Shown piece after piece: positions 1-9,079 of a stretch of DNA of 64,000 nt. The first letter of the stretch is position 1, and each line of letters opens with the position of its first letter. Origin of the DNA: Pseudomonas frederiksbergensis (GTDB lineage Bacteria > Pseudomonadota > Gammaproteobacteria > Pseudomonadales > Pseudomonadaceae). The notes under the pieces are model-generated. The model worked only from the letters and a program-made list of their open reading frames with translations. It did not search any database and was not told the origin of the DNA. The position numbers were made by a program, and so were the translations under genes. The DNA lies in the NCBI RefSeq assembly GCF_003732665.1, contig NZ_MOBP01000001.1, forward strand, positions 415,466 to 479,465, in the 5' to 3' direction.

Positions 1-191
1 TTCTGCACTTCGCCTTGGACGTTTTCAGTGCCCATGCTGCCCAGAACACCACCGAGGGCGCCCTTGGAGACGGCGTGGCTGATTTCCTTGCAGGCGCGCG
101 CCACCACTTCGATCAGGAAACGCAGATCGGCAGGGGTATTGTTGCTACGGGTCTGCTCAATCAAATAGCGACTCAGGGTAACGCGGGACAT
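1..191 (-). CDS. fbp: Fructose-1,6-bisphosphatase class I, N-terminal part only
   Basis: The first 63 residues are visible, beginning [13 protein letters not shown] and continuing through a [14 protein letters not shown] segment to [15 protein letters not shown]. This is the N-terminal start of class I fructose-1,6-bisphosphatase, the gluconeogenic enzyme that converts fructose 1,6-bisphosphate to fructose 6-phosphate. The rest, including the metal-binding and catalytic residues, lies beyond the left edge. The ATG is preceded by GGAG at a normal distance. It lies downstream of the DUF2339/DUF3999 pair on the same strand but is separated from it by 286 bp holding a REP pair, so it probably has its own promoter. 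Confidence 0.9.
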
Positions 192-380
192 GGAAGGCTC
201 CGGTGGAATGGGGGGGCTAAAAACCCGCGCAGTTTAACGCGAGTCGAGGCGCATTTCCTCCTATCAGACGTGATACGCCCAATAGAGTTCATGTGCGGGG
301 TTGAGCGTAGTTCGAAACGGGACGGATGGGGTTTGAGGATCGAGGGCAAATTGAACATTTTTGCCGGCAGATAAACCGCT

Positions 381-455
381 TTCGCGAGCAAGCCCGCTCC
401 CACAGTGGATCTGCGTTGAACACAGCTCAAATGTGGGAGCGGGCTTGCCCGCGAA
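381..455. repeat. REP inverted pair
   Basis: Two inverted copies of the pseudomonad REP sequence (TTCGCGAGCAAGCCCGCTCCCAC facing its complement, the right copy with a GCTTGCCCGCG variant) flank a short spacer. It sits between fbp and the DUF3999 gene; as RNA it would form a long hairpin. The 192-477 intergenic interval shows nothing else I can name. Confidence 0.9.
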
Positions 456-477
456 CGGCGCGCAGCGCCGAACAATC

Positions 478-1851
478 TCAAGGTTTGACGGGCGGCTTGC
501 GCAGCAGGCTGACCGCCATCACCGCCAAAAACAGCACGCTGAGCAACAACACCGCCCACAAGCCGAATTTCTTCCAGTGGGTGTCCGCCGTCGCCGCCGC
601 CACCGCTGTCGGCGCGACCGTCACCACCGCCGCGCCATCGACCGTGGCCTTGCCCAGCGTCGCAAACTTCGCCGGGCTGTAATCCGGGATCAATGTCGAC
701 AACGGCAGGTTTGCCGTCTTCACCGTCGCACTGCCCAGCGCCAACGTATAAGGCCCGGCACCCCGCGCCAGGAACACCACTTGCGTCGAGCGCACAGCAA
801 ATTTCACCGTCGGCGCTTCTGCACCCAGACCACCACCGCGCTCATCCACGGTCAGTTTCAACTGCTGCACGGTTTGCCCCGACAACTGCAATTCGTTCTG
901 CACCACGTCCTGGCCATTCTGGGTCAGGCGATAGAGCAAACCGCCGCTCAGCGGCTGCCACGGCAAGCTGCTCTCACGGCGACCCGACAAGGTCACCGGC
1001 GCCAGGCTATTGGGCTGATTCAGCTCGACCTGCAGGCGCTCGACATTCAGCCCCATCGGCAATTGCCAGGTGTATTCGCCAGCCTTCACGCTGGTGCCGG
1101 CCAAGGGTGGCGACCAGACCAACGGCAGCGGCAGGCTGCGGGTGCTGGCGCTTTCCAGTTGTGCGGAGGTCAGGGTCGGCGCCGATTGCGGCGTAGTCCA
1201 CAGCAGTCGCAGATAGCGCGCCGACTGCCCCGGCAGGCCGACTTCATGTTGCTCGACCCGCTCGTCGGCAAACGACAAGCGTGCCACCTGCCCTTCGCCC
1301 CACGACTGCCAGTGCTGCAAGTCGTCGCTGGCCTCGATGCTGAAACGCTGGAAGCCGTCGCGCTCGCTGGTCCAGTCGAGGATCAACTGCTGAAGCGGCG
1401 CCTTGATCGCGCTGGCGTCGAGCAACCAGCCGCGCAGCACTTCTTCCCCTGCTTCCAACTGAGTGGATGGCTGCACTTCCACCAGCGTGCCGTTGGCGCT
1501 TGATTGCACCCGCACACTCGGCGCGCGCTCGGTGGCGTCCGCCGAGTTGTACAGCGGGAACCACTTCACGTCGGTGGTGGTGCGATTCTCGGCGGATTGC
1601 GCGGTTTCCCGGGCCAGGGCGTAGGCCTGGGGTTCGCCAGCCGCGTTGAACACGCGCACATCGCTGAGATCGGTCTGCCGCGCGTTCAATTGCACGCTCA
1701 GCGGCAGTTCCAGGCGATACCACGGCCCCTCGCCGCTCACGGACAACGGCACCTGAGTGCTGAAGTCCGACGGTTTTTCCTGGGCCGCCGCCGACATCGC
1801 CATGCCCAGCGCAACAGCGCCCAACCAACCCAGGTTCAGCTTCTGACTCAA
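478..1851 (-). CDS. DUF3999 family secreted or envelope protein
   Basis: A 457-residue protein with an N-terminal signal peptide (hydrophobic stretch ending around AMSAAAQEK), a long beta-rich periplasmic region, and one C-terminal membrane span (FGLWAVLLLSVLFLAVMAV) followed by basic residues. The layout and its position directly after a DUF2339 gene match the DUF3999 family, whose biochemical function is unknown to me. The start codon is TTG, chosen because AGGAG lies just upstream and because the TTG overlaps the TGA stop of the DUF2339 gene by three bases, indicating translational coupling. The two proteins probably form one envelope complex, which is inference. Confidence 0.8.
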   Translation of the reverse strand: MSQKLNLGWLGAVALGMAMSAAAQEKPSDFSTQVPLSVSGEGPWYRLELPLSVQLNARQTDLSDVRVFNAAGEPQAYALARETAQSAENRTTTDVKWFPLYNSADATERAPSVRVQSSANGTLVEVQPSTQLEAGEEVLRGWLLDASAIKAPLQQLILDWTSERDGFQRFSIEASDDLQHWQSWGEGQVARLSFADERVEQHEVGLPGQSARYLRLLWTTPQSAPTLTSAQLESASTRSLPLPLVWSPPLAGTSVKAGEYTWQLPMGLNVERLQVELNQPNSLAPVTLSGRRESSLPWQPLSGGLLYRLTQNGQDVVQNELQLSGQTVQQLKLTVDERGGGLGAEAPTVKFAVRSTQVVFLARGAGPYTLALGSATVKTANLPLSTLIPDYSPAKFATLGKATVDGAAVVTVAPTAVAAATADTHWKKFGLWAVLLLSVLFLAVMAVSLLRKPPVKP

Positions 1852-4800
1852 GACGACACTCCTTCGGTTTCAGGGGCCGGGTTTTCAGCCTCCGGTTCAG
1901 CTTCAACGCGTTTAGGCGGCAGCGGGGCGAAATAGCCCACCACCAGCAGCAACACGCCCACGCCGATAAACGAGACGATCCGGGCGAGTCCGCCACGGTT
2001 GCTCAACTCGACAAAGAACAGCTTGGCCACCACCACACCAATCAGCGCGGCGCCGATCAGCCACACTTCGCGGCGATGGCGCAAATGGCCGCCGATCATC
2101 AGCCCCAGCGCCATCAAGGTCCAGACGATCGACAGACCGGCCTGCACCTGCATCGACACCAGCAGTTGATCCAACTCGAACGGCACGCCGCCCCAATGGT
2201 GAGCCGTGCGGTTCACCAGCGCGGTGAAGAAGGCAAACAGCGAGACCCCGGCGATCAGTTGCGCGGCGTTGTCGGCAGTGTCCTGGCGGATCGCCAACTG
2301 CTTCACCGCACTGCGCGACCACACATAAACACCGAACAGCGCAAACAGCAGGCCCAACTCCAACGGGTTGATCAGCGGCACGTACGGCAGCGGCTCGGCG
2401 GCGCCGTCGCTGACACCGTTCGCCAGCCAGAACCAGCCGAGCATCAGCAATGCCAGCGGTGCGGCGGCATACACACGATACTCGCGGGAATACGCCGAGA
2501 CCGGCCACGGCCAGGCACGCGGCGCAGCGGCCAGCACCAGATACAGGCTCGGCAGAATCGCCCAGCCCAACCAGCGCCAGGCGTTGTACTGCTCGGACAA
2601 CAGCAGCAAGCCATAACGCAGCTCCAGGGCCAGCACGCCGAGCAATAGCCAGCAGCCGAGCACATGGGCGGTACTGAGGGCGCGTGCCGGCAGCCTCGGC
2701 GCCAGGCGTCGCAGGGAGATGAAGTGCACGACAAACACCGCCGCCCACACCAGCCAGCCAAAGTTGGCCGCCGGGTGATAACGCGAATGCCACGCGGCAG
2801 CCAACACCAGGCCCGCCGCCGGAATCAACAAGGTGCAGAGCAAGCCCAGCGCCGACCATTTCAGCCGCAGCGCCAACACTGCCCACAACGCCACACTCAG
2901 CGCCGCGACCGCCAGCAGCAGCGTCGCTTGCAGATCCTGGGGCGCAAAGCGCAGCACCTCGCTGATCCACGCCAGCGCCCACCAACCCGCGCCCCACACC
3001 AGCAGCAATTCGGACAAGCGATTCAAGCTCAACGCATCGAATGCCGAAGCGTGATTGCCCAACTGCAAGCGCCACGCACCAACCAGTGCGGCCAACCCAA
3101 GCACCAGCGGCGTCCAGAAACCGCTGTGGGCCAGAGGCTTCAATCCTTCACTCGCCAACGGCCCCAGCAGATCCGGCCCGGCAAACAGGAACGCCGCGCC
3201 ACCGATCACCTGCAACAGCAGGCCGAAAACAAAACTCATGCGCTGCTTGAGGTACAAGCTCAGCCAGATGATGAACAACCCGCTGGCGGCCCACACCGCG
3301 CTCGCGGTTTGCCACGGCAGCACGAACAACACCGCGAGGTTGATCAGCACCAGACCCGCCAGCAGGATCACCGACAAGCCGCGCAGCAACCGTGCATCGT
3401 TGCGCACCATCTCGTCCCGGGCCGCGATCAGCATGCCGGCGATCAACGCCAGGCCAATCAGCGAGGCACTGAGCAAACCGCTCCAACCAGCACTGAACAC
3501 CGTCGCCGAATCGCTCGCCCCTTTCAGCCGCAGCAGGAACAACGCGCCACCGAGCAACTGCACAGCAAACGCGGTGAACAGGAACGTACGCGATTGCAGG
3601 CGCAGGCCGACGAACAGCGTCGCGAGCCCGGCCAGCGCCCAACTGATCGCCGTACCGTGAGTCAGGAAAAACAGTGGCGCCAGCAGATACAGGAAGGTCA
3701 AACCGAGGCACGCCAACACCGGCAGGCCCTGGCGTTCCCACGGTGAAGTCTGTTCAGGCAAGGCCTTGCGCAATTGGTAGAAACTGAACAACAGCGCGAC
3801 GCCGAGCATCAACGCGCCCAGCCAGGAACCGTCGAGCAGACTGCCTTCGCCGGGCTGCAATTTGCTGAGAAACGCCAGCGCCGAGCCCAATTGCAGTAAC
3901 AAGGCAAAGGCCCGGGCGAACGGTCGTTGCTGACGCAGGCCGAGCCAGAAGATCCCGGCGCCTTCCACCGCCCAAGCCGCAGCGGTCCAGCGCGCATCGA
4001 GGCCCAACGGGATTGCCAGGCTGGCGAAGATCACGCCCAACGCGAGGCAGGTTTCCGCCAGCAGCAACGCGCGACCGCCCATCAACACGCGGGCCAGGCC
4101 CATGTAAATCATGCCCAACGCCAACGCGCTGAACGCGGCGGCGAATTCCAGATGCTGGACCAATGCGAACTGCAAACCAAAGCCCACCAGCGGCGGCCCG
4201 AACAGCATCGTGCCGTCGACGTAATCGCCCTTGCGCGCCGACCAGTGCAGTAGCGCCTGGCGACTGTCGTCTGCCGGCGCATCGGTCATCTCCAGCAACT
4301 TGCGTCGGGTAAACAACAGGCCAATGCCCAGGTACATCAGGAAGAACAGAATCAGGAACGGCTCGGTGCTCCACAGCAACTCCGGCGTATAGGAGCGCGC
4401 GCCCCAGGCGAAACCGATGCCGAAGGTGCCGACAAAACCGATCAGGTTGAGCGGGCGCCAGGCCTTGAACCAGGCGATGGCGAGGATGCCGGTGTTGAGC
4501 AAAGCGAAGTAACTGAACAGCGCGACATGGTTGCCGGAGCCGGTCGAGGTCAGAATCGGCGCGGCGAAACCGCCCAATGCAGCGGCGCAGGCCAGGGCCA
4601 GGGAATCCTGGGTAATCGCCAGAATCGCCGAGAACACCGTCACCGCCACCAGCAGGCCGAGGGCGGCTGTCGGGTCGAGCAACGGGTGCAAGCGCATCGC
4701 CGCAAACACCGTGAGGTACAACACGGCGATCCCGGTGCCTTGCAACATCAATGCGTAATGGTTGTTGCGATGGCGCAGCCACCAGCCCAGGCCGAGCAGG

Positions 4801-5456
4801 CCCAAGGCACTGGCGGCAACACCGGCGTAACGCATCTCGATCGGCACTACCATGCCTTCCGTGGCGTAGCGCAGCAGGAACGCCAGGCCGAGGAACAACA
4901 GCACCACGCCAACCCGCAGCACGGTATTGCCGCCAAACAGCCAATTGCGGGCGCTGTTGATCCCACGGTCGAACACGTTGGGTTCGCGGGGCGCTGCTGG
5001 TTTGCGTGGTTCGCGGGCGACCGGTTCCGGGGTCCAGACATCGGCCGGCAGCGGACGGCTGGCTTCGCTGGCGGTTGCGGTGATCGGTTGCAGTTCGGGC
5101 GGGAGTTCCCAGACCAGGTCCGGAGACTCGGCGGGGGCTTTGATGGGGATGTCGACGTGGACTTCGTCGAGGATGAATTCAGGGGTGGCGACGGGTTCGC
5201 TGATGGGCGGCTGGCTGGTTTCAGCGGCTTTGACGCCGGAACCCTCCAGCGAGATCAGGCGTTGCAGCAACGTATTCAGCGCCACCTGCGTCTGTTCAAG
5301 CAATTGGTGCTGCTCGGCGGCTTGCTTGTCCAGACGGACAATGCGAATGGTCTGGCCGATGCCCAACCCGAGCAGCGCGCCCAACAGCGCATCGCTGAAC
5401 GACTCATCGAGTATCCAGCCCAGCACCAAGCCAATCAGCATGAAAATCCATTGCAT
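1848..5456 (-). CDS. DUF2339 family multi-spanning membrane protein
   Basis: A 1202-residue protein with a first membrane span (MQWIFMLIGLVLGWIL), a predicted coiled coil (DKQAAEQHQLLEQTQVALN), an acidic/proline-rich linker to about residue 150, and then more than twenty hydrophobic spans to the C terminus, ending in a short charged tail. This is the architecture of DUF2339, a family of predicted inner membrane proteins of unknown function. An upstream in-frame start exists, but the ATG used here fits the hydrophobic N terminus and has an AGGG-type ribosome site. It is coupled to the following DUF3999 gene by overlap. The high Leu/Ala content explains the long antisense open frames over it. 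Confidence 0.85.
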   Translation of the reverse strand: MQWIFMLIGLVLGWILDESFSDALLGALLGLGIGQTIRIVRLDKQAAEQHQLLEQTQVALNTLLQRLISLEGSGVKAAETSQPPISEPVATPEFILDEVHVDIPIKAPAESPDLVWELPPELQPITATASEASRPLPADVWTPEPVAREPRKPAAPREPNVFDRGINSARNWLFGGNTVLRVGVVLLFLGLAFLLRYATEGMVVPIEMRYAGVAASALGLLGLGWWLRHRNNHYALMLQGTGIAVLYLTVFAAMRLHPLLDPTAALGLLVAVTVFSAILAITQDSLALACAAALGGFAAPILTSTGSGNHVALFSYFALLNTGILAIAWFKAWRPLNLIGFVGTFGIGFAWGARSYTPELLWSTEPFLILFFLMYLGIGLLFTRRKLLEMTDAPADDSRQALLHWSARKGDYVDGTMLFGPPLVGFGLQFALVQHLEFAAAFSALALGMIYMGLARVLMGGRALLLAETCLALGVIFASLAIPLGLDARWTAAAWAVEGAGIFWLGLRQQRPFARAFALLLQLGSALAFLSKLQPGEGSLLDGSWLGALMLGVALLFSFYQLRKALPEQTSPWERQGLPVLACLGLTFLYLLAPLFFLTHGTAISWALAGLATLFVGLRLQSRTFLFTAFAVQLLGGALFLLRLKGASDSATVFSAGWSGLLSASLIGLALIAGMLIAARDEMVRNDARLLRGLSVILLAGLVLINLAVLFVLPWQTASAVWAASGLFIIWLSLYLKQRMSFVFGLLLQVIGGAAFLFAGPDLLGPLASEGLKPLAHSGFWTPLVLGLAALVGAWRLQLGNHASAFDALSLNRLSELLLVWGAGWWALAWISEVLRFAPQDLQATLLLAVAALSVALWAVLALRLKWSALGLLCTLLIPAAGLVLAAAWHSRYHPAANFGWLVWAAVFVVHFISLRRLAPRLPARALSTAHVLGCWLLLGVLALELRYGLLLLSEQYNAWRWLGWAILPSLYLVLAAAPRAWPWPVSAYSREYRVYAAAPLALLMLGWFWLANGVSDGAAEPLPYVPLINPLELGLLFALFGVYVWSRSAVKQLAIRQDTADNAAQLIAGVSLFAFFTALVNRTAHHWGGVPFELDQLLVSMQVQAGLSIVWTLMALGLMIGGHLRHRREVWLIGAALIGVVVAKLFFVELSNRGGLARIVSFIGVGVLLLVVGYFAPLPPKRVEAEPEAENPAPETEGVSS

Positions 5457-5523
5457 GGTCGATATCCCTAAGCGGCCCATTGGCGGGCAAGTCCAGAAGC
5501 CTGGCGTCGTCTGCGCTGACGTC

Positions 5524-5613
5524 TTCGCGGGCAAGCCTCGCTCCTACAGGTTATGTGTCGTGGCCCAATCCATGGCACACGCAAAACCTGTAGGAGCGAG
5601 GCTTGCCCGCGAA
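5524..5613. repeat. REP inverted pair (TAGGAGCGAGGCTTGCCCGCGAA variant)
   Basis: Left copy TTCGCGGGCAAGCCTCGCTC and right copy its complement, separated by about 40 bp, upstream of the DUF2339 gene and downstream of glgP. This is a second sequence variant of the REP family seen elsewhere in the window. Confidence 0.9.
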
Positions 5614-5715
5614 AGCATTCGCGCAGTCGCCACTGAAACATCCGGCAAAACTGGCGCTTAGTATATCGATCCGGCCCAACGTCCGTTGGGCCTTGCTCGC
5701 AATTATTGCTAAAAG

Positions 5716-8166
5716 TTACTCCAAAGCCTTCCAGATTTCCGTGGCGTACTCACGAATCGTCCGATCCGACGAGAACCAGCCCATCCGCGAGGTGTTCAGC
5801 ACCGCCGAACGCCACCATGCCTGGGAGTCGTGCCAGTGCGCTTCGACGCGCATCTGCGCGTCCCAGTAGGAGTCGAAATCGGCGCAGACCAGGAAGCGGT
5901 CGTAGTCGATCAGCGAGTCGATCAGCCCGGAGTAGCGGGACGGATCGTCCGGCGAGAACACCCCACCGCGAATCGCTTGCAGCACATCGCCGAGGCGATG
6001 GGACGCGGCGATGTCCGGCGTCGCGTTGAACTCCTGGTTCTGCTTGCGCGCTTCCACCTGTTGCGCGCTCAGGCCGAAGATAAACATGTGCTCCACGCCG
6101 ATGCGCTCGCTCATCTCCACGTTGGCGCCATCGAGGGTGCCGATGGTCAGCGCGCCGTTGAGGCCGAACTTCATGTTGCTGGTGCCCGAGGCCTCGAAGC
6201 CTGCGGTGGAAATCTGCTCCGACAAATCCGCCGCCGGAATGATGCTTTCCGCCAGGCTGACGTTGTAGTTGGGCAGGAACACCACTTTGAGCAAGCCGCG
6301 CACCGTCGGGTCGTTGTTGACCACCCGGGCGATGTCGTTGGTCAGCTTGATGATCAGCTTGGCCTGGTGATAACTCGCCGCAGCCTTGCCGGCGAAGATT
6401 TTCACCCGTGGCACCCAGTCGATTTCCGGCTCGGCACGAATCGCCTGGTACAGCGCGACGGTGTGCAGCAGGTTGAGCAACTGGCGTTTGTATTCGTGGA
6501 TCCGTTTGACCTGCACGTCGAACATCGCCGCCGGATTGACCGCGATCCCCAGTCGTTCATGAATCAGGTACGCCAGGGCTTTTTTGCTGTGCAAGCGCTG
6601 ATCGGCGAAGGCCTTGCGGAACGCGGCTTTCTCGGCGAAGGGCTGCAGATCGAGCAGCCGCTCTTCCGGGTTATCCAGCAAGTCCGGGCCGAGCGCATCG
6701 ACCAGCATCGAGGTCAGTTCGGAGTTGGCCTGGTAGAGCCAGCGGCGGAAGGTGATGCCGTTGGTTTTGTTGTTGATCCGCTCCGGGTAGAGCTTGTGCA
6801 GTTCGGAGAACACGGTTTTGCGCATCAGTTGCGTGTGCAGCGCCGACACGCCGTTGACGCTGTGGGAGCCGAGAAACGCCAGGTTGCCCATGCGCACGCG
6901 GCGGCCGTTGTCTTCCTCGATCAGCGACACTGCGCGCAGCACGTCGAAGTCGTGGATGCCTTTGGCCCGCAGCGAATCGATGTGCTGGGCGTTGATCTGG
7001 TAAATGATCTGCATGTGCCGTGGCAGCATGCGTTCCATCAAACCGACCGGCCAGGTTTCCAGGGCTTCCGGCAACAGGGTGTGGTTGGTGTACGACAGCG
7101 TATCGACCGTCACCTGCCACGCAGCGTCCCACGCCACGTCGTAGACGTCGACCAGTTGACGCATCAGCTCGGCCACGGCAATCGAGGGGTGGGTGTCGTT
7201 GAGCTGGATCGCCGCGTGATCACCCAGGGTCAATACCGAGGTGTGCATGTTGCGATGGCGGCGCAACAAATCCTGCAAGGACGCGGCAACAAAGAAGTAT
7301 TCCTGACGCAGGCGCAATTCCTGGCCGGCTTCGGTGCTGTCCGCCGGGTAGAGCACCCGGGAAATACTTTCGGCCCGGGCGACCTCGGCCACGGCGCCCA
7401 AGTGGTCGCCGGCGTTGAAGCGCTCCAGGTGCAGATCTTCCACGGCGCGAGCACGCCACAGGCGCAGGGTGTTGACGCTGGCGCCGCGCCAGCCGACCAC
7501 CGGAGTGTCGTAGGCAATCGCCCGCACGGTTTCCGCCGGGGTCCAGACCTGTTTGGTCTTGCCGGTGTCGTCGGTCACGGTTTCGACGCCGCCACCGAAG
7601 CCGATCGGGTACACCACTTCTGGCCGTTCGAACTCCCACGGGTTTCCGAAATCCAGCCAGTGTTCGGTCTGTTCCTGCTGCCAGCCATCGACGATGGCCT
7701 GACGGAACAAGCCGTGCTCGTACCGAATGCCGTAGCCATGGCCGGCGATGCCGAGGGTCGACATGCTTTCCATGAAGCACGCCGCCAGGCGACCGAGGCC
7801 GCCGTTGCCCAGGGCCGCATCGGGCTCCAGCAGGCGGATGCGTTCCAGGTCGACGCCGAGTTCGGTCAGCGCTTCACGGGCAACGTCGAGCAGGCCAAGG
7901 TTGCTCAGGCTGTCGTAGAGCAAACGGCCGATGAGGAATTCCAGGGACAGGTAGTAAACCCGTTTCTGTCCCTTGCGATAAATTTGCCGGGTGTGGTCCA
8001 TCCAGTGCTCGACCATGTGGTCGCGCGCCGCCAGGGCAATGGCTTCGAACCAGTCGTGGTCGAAGGCGTGATCCGGGTCTTTGCCCACCGCGTAGGTGAG
8101 TTTGGTCAAGACGGCATCGCGAAATGCGGCCACCTCTGCTTCGCGAACAAGTGGTTCTTGAGTCAT
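5716..8166 (-). CDS. glgP: Glycogen/alpha-glucan phosphorylase
   Basis: An 816-residue protein of full family length. It contains LSLEFLIGRLL near the N terminus, the NGGLGRLAACFMESM glycine-rich segment, the KRIHEYKRQLLN segment, and the pyridoxal-phosphate site EASGTSNMKFGLNG with the Schiff-base lysine at about Lys666. The enzyme removes glucose-1-phosphate from the non-reducing ends of alpha-1,4-glucans using inorganic phosphate, in the cytoplasm. The start is ATG with AGGACCTCGAG-like purines upstream. It stands alone on the minus strand, divergent from the YkgJ gene. A short hairpin GGCCCAAC/GTTGGGCC at about 5672-5692, downstream of the stop, may help end the transcript but has no T run. 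Confidence 0.95.
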   Translation of the reverse strand: MTQEPLVREAEVAAFRDAVLTKLTYAVGKDPDHAFDHDWFEAIALAARDHMVEHWMDHTRQIYRKGQKRVYYLSLEFLIGRLLYDSLSNLGLLDVAREALTELGVDLERIRLLEPDAALGNGGLGRLAACFMESMSTLGIAGHGYGIRYEHGLFRQAIVDGWQQEQTEHWLDFGNPWEFERPEVVYPIGFGGGVETVTDDTGKTKQVWTPAETVRAIAYDTPVVGWRGASVNTLRLWRARAVEDLHLERFNAGDHLGAVAEVARAESISRVLYPADSTEAGQELRLRQEYFFVAASLQDLLRRHRNMHTSVLTLGDHAAIQLNDTHPSIAVAELMRQLVDVYDVAWDAAWQVTVDTLSYTNHTLLPEALETWPVGLMERMLPRHMQIIYQINAQHIDSLRAKGIHDFDVLRAVSLIEEDNGRRVRMGNLAFLGSHSVNGVSALHTQLMRKTVFSELHKLYPERINNKTNGITFRRWLYQANSELTSMLVDALGPDLLDNPEERLLDLQPFAEKAAFRKAFADQRLHSKKALAYLIHERLGIAVNPAAMFDVQVKRIHEYKRQLLNLLHTVALYQAIRAEPEIDWVPRVKIFAGKAAASYHQAKLIIKLTNDIARVVNNDPTVRGLLKVVFLPNYNVSLAESIIPAADLSEQISTAGFEASGTSNMKFGLNGALTIGTLDGANVEMSERIGVEHMFIFGLSAQQVEARKQNQEFNATPDIAASHRLGDVLQAIRGGVFSPDDPSRYSGLIDSLIDYDRFLVCADFDSYWDAQMRVEAHWHDSQAWWRSAVLNTSRMGWFSSDRTIREYATEIWKALE

Positions 8167-8422
8167 CGATAGGACCTCGAGCGAGCGTGGAGTTGTTGAG
8201 CCTAGACGGTCTGACAGACGGAGGGGGCTCTGGTTCGGCAGTTTTCCCTGATAGTGCGAGATAGGTCGGCATTACATTGTCATGTACCTGAATGAATGCA
8301 GGGGCCGTGCCGGATTAACGGTGATTTTTCGGCTTGCTCGAAAAAATCTGGCGAAAGGTTGTTCAAAAATCCACCAGTCCCGGTATGATCGCGCGCCCTG
8401 ATGCACACGCTGGTAACAACCG

Positions 8423-8866
8423 ATGATGAAGTCCAACCTGATCGCCGCCGCGGAGATCGACCGCCTCGATACCTGGGCCAAATATTCTGCCCCGATGTGC
8501 GGCTCCTGTGTGTCGAGCTGCTGCACCTTGCCGGTCGAGGTCAAGATCAAGGATCTGATCCGCATCGGCATCGTCGACGAGTTCGAGCGCGGCGAACCGG
8601 CGAAGAACATCGCCAAGCGTTTGCAGAAGGAAGGGATCGTCGAGCGCTACAGCCAGAAGACCGAGATCTTCACCCTCCAGCGCATGAGCAACAACGATTG
8701 CCTGTACCTGGATCGTAAGAGCCGTCTGTGCACTATTTATGAAAAGCGCCCGGATACTTGCCGCAACCACCCGAAAATCGGCCCACGGCCGGGGTATTGC
8801 GCTTACAAGCCCAAAGAAGTGGTGCGTGAGACCAGCGCCAGCCGCCGCACCCTCGAGAAGTTTTAA
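8423..8866 (+). CDS. YkgJ family cysteine-cluster protein
   Basis: A 147-residue protein with conserved cysteines in the YkgJ pattern: CGSCVSSCC near residue 26-34, then CLYL, LCTIYEKRPDTCR and YCAYKP. YkgJ-family proteins are predicted to bind zinc or an iron-sulfur cluster; no specific reaction is established for this one. Two ATG codons lie in tandem and either could start the protein. It is divergent from glgP, with 256 bp between them. Confidence 0.85.
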   Translation: MMKSNLIAAAEIDRLDTWAKYSAPMCGSCVSSCCTLPVEVKIKDLIRIGIVDEFERGEPAKNIAKRLQKEGIVERYSQKTEIFTLQRMSNNDCLYLDRKSRLCTIYEKRPDTCRNHPKIGPRPGYCAYKPKEVVRETSASRRTLEKF

Positions 8867-8891
8867 CACCTGCGGCGACTGACAGGCCGCC

Positions 8892-8983
8892 TTCGCGAGC
8901 AAGCCCGCTCCCACATTTGATCGGTGCCGTACACAAATTATGTGTCGCCATCCATCCCCTGTGGGAGCGGGCTTGCTCGCGAA
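8892..8983. repeat. REP inverted pair
   Basis: TTCGCGAGCAAGCCCGCTCCCAC and its complement flank about 45 bp. Located between the convergent YkgJ and typA genes. Confidence 0.92.
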
Positions 8984-9023
8984 GGGGCCAGCACAAACAC
9001 CGCACAACCCCCAGACAAACAAA

Positions 9024-9058
9024 AACGCCCCCGACCTTGCGGTCGGGGGCGTTTTTTT
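9024..9058 (-). terminator. Rho-independent terminator after typA
   Basis: An 11-bp GC stem (CGCCCCCGACC/GGTCGGGGGCG) with a TTGC loop, flanked by an A run on the left and a T run on the right, so it can work in both directions. It lies just past the typA stop and also serves the convergent YkgJ transcript. Confidence 0.92.
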
Positions 9059-9079
9059 AGCTGCTAACTAAGTCGAGAC

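Noticed and set aside
5830..8172. 780-codon open frame antisense to glgP
   Set aside because: Complete overlap with a well-conserved enzyme gene; composition (His/Gln/Val/Asp rich) is typical of a reverse-strand shadow.
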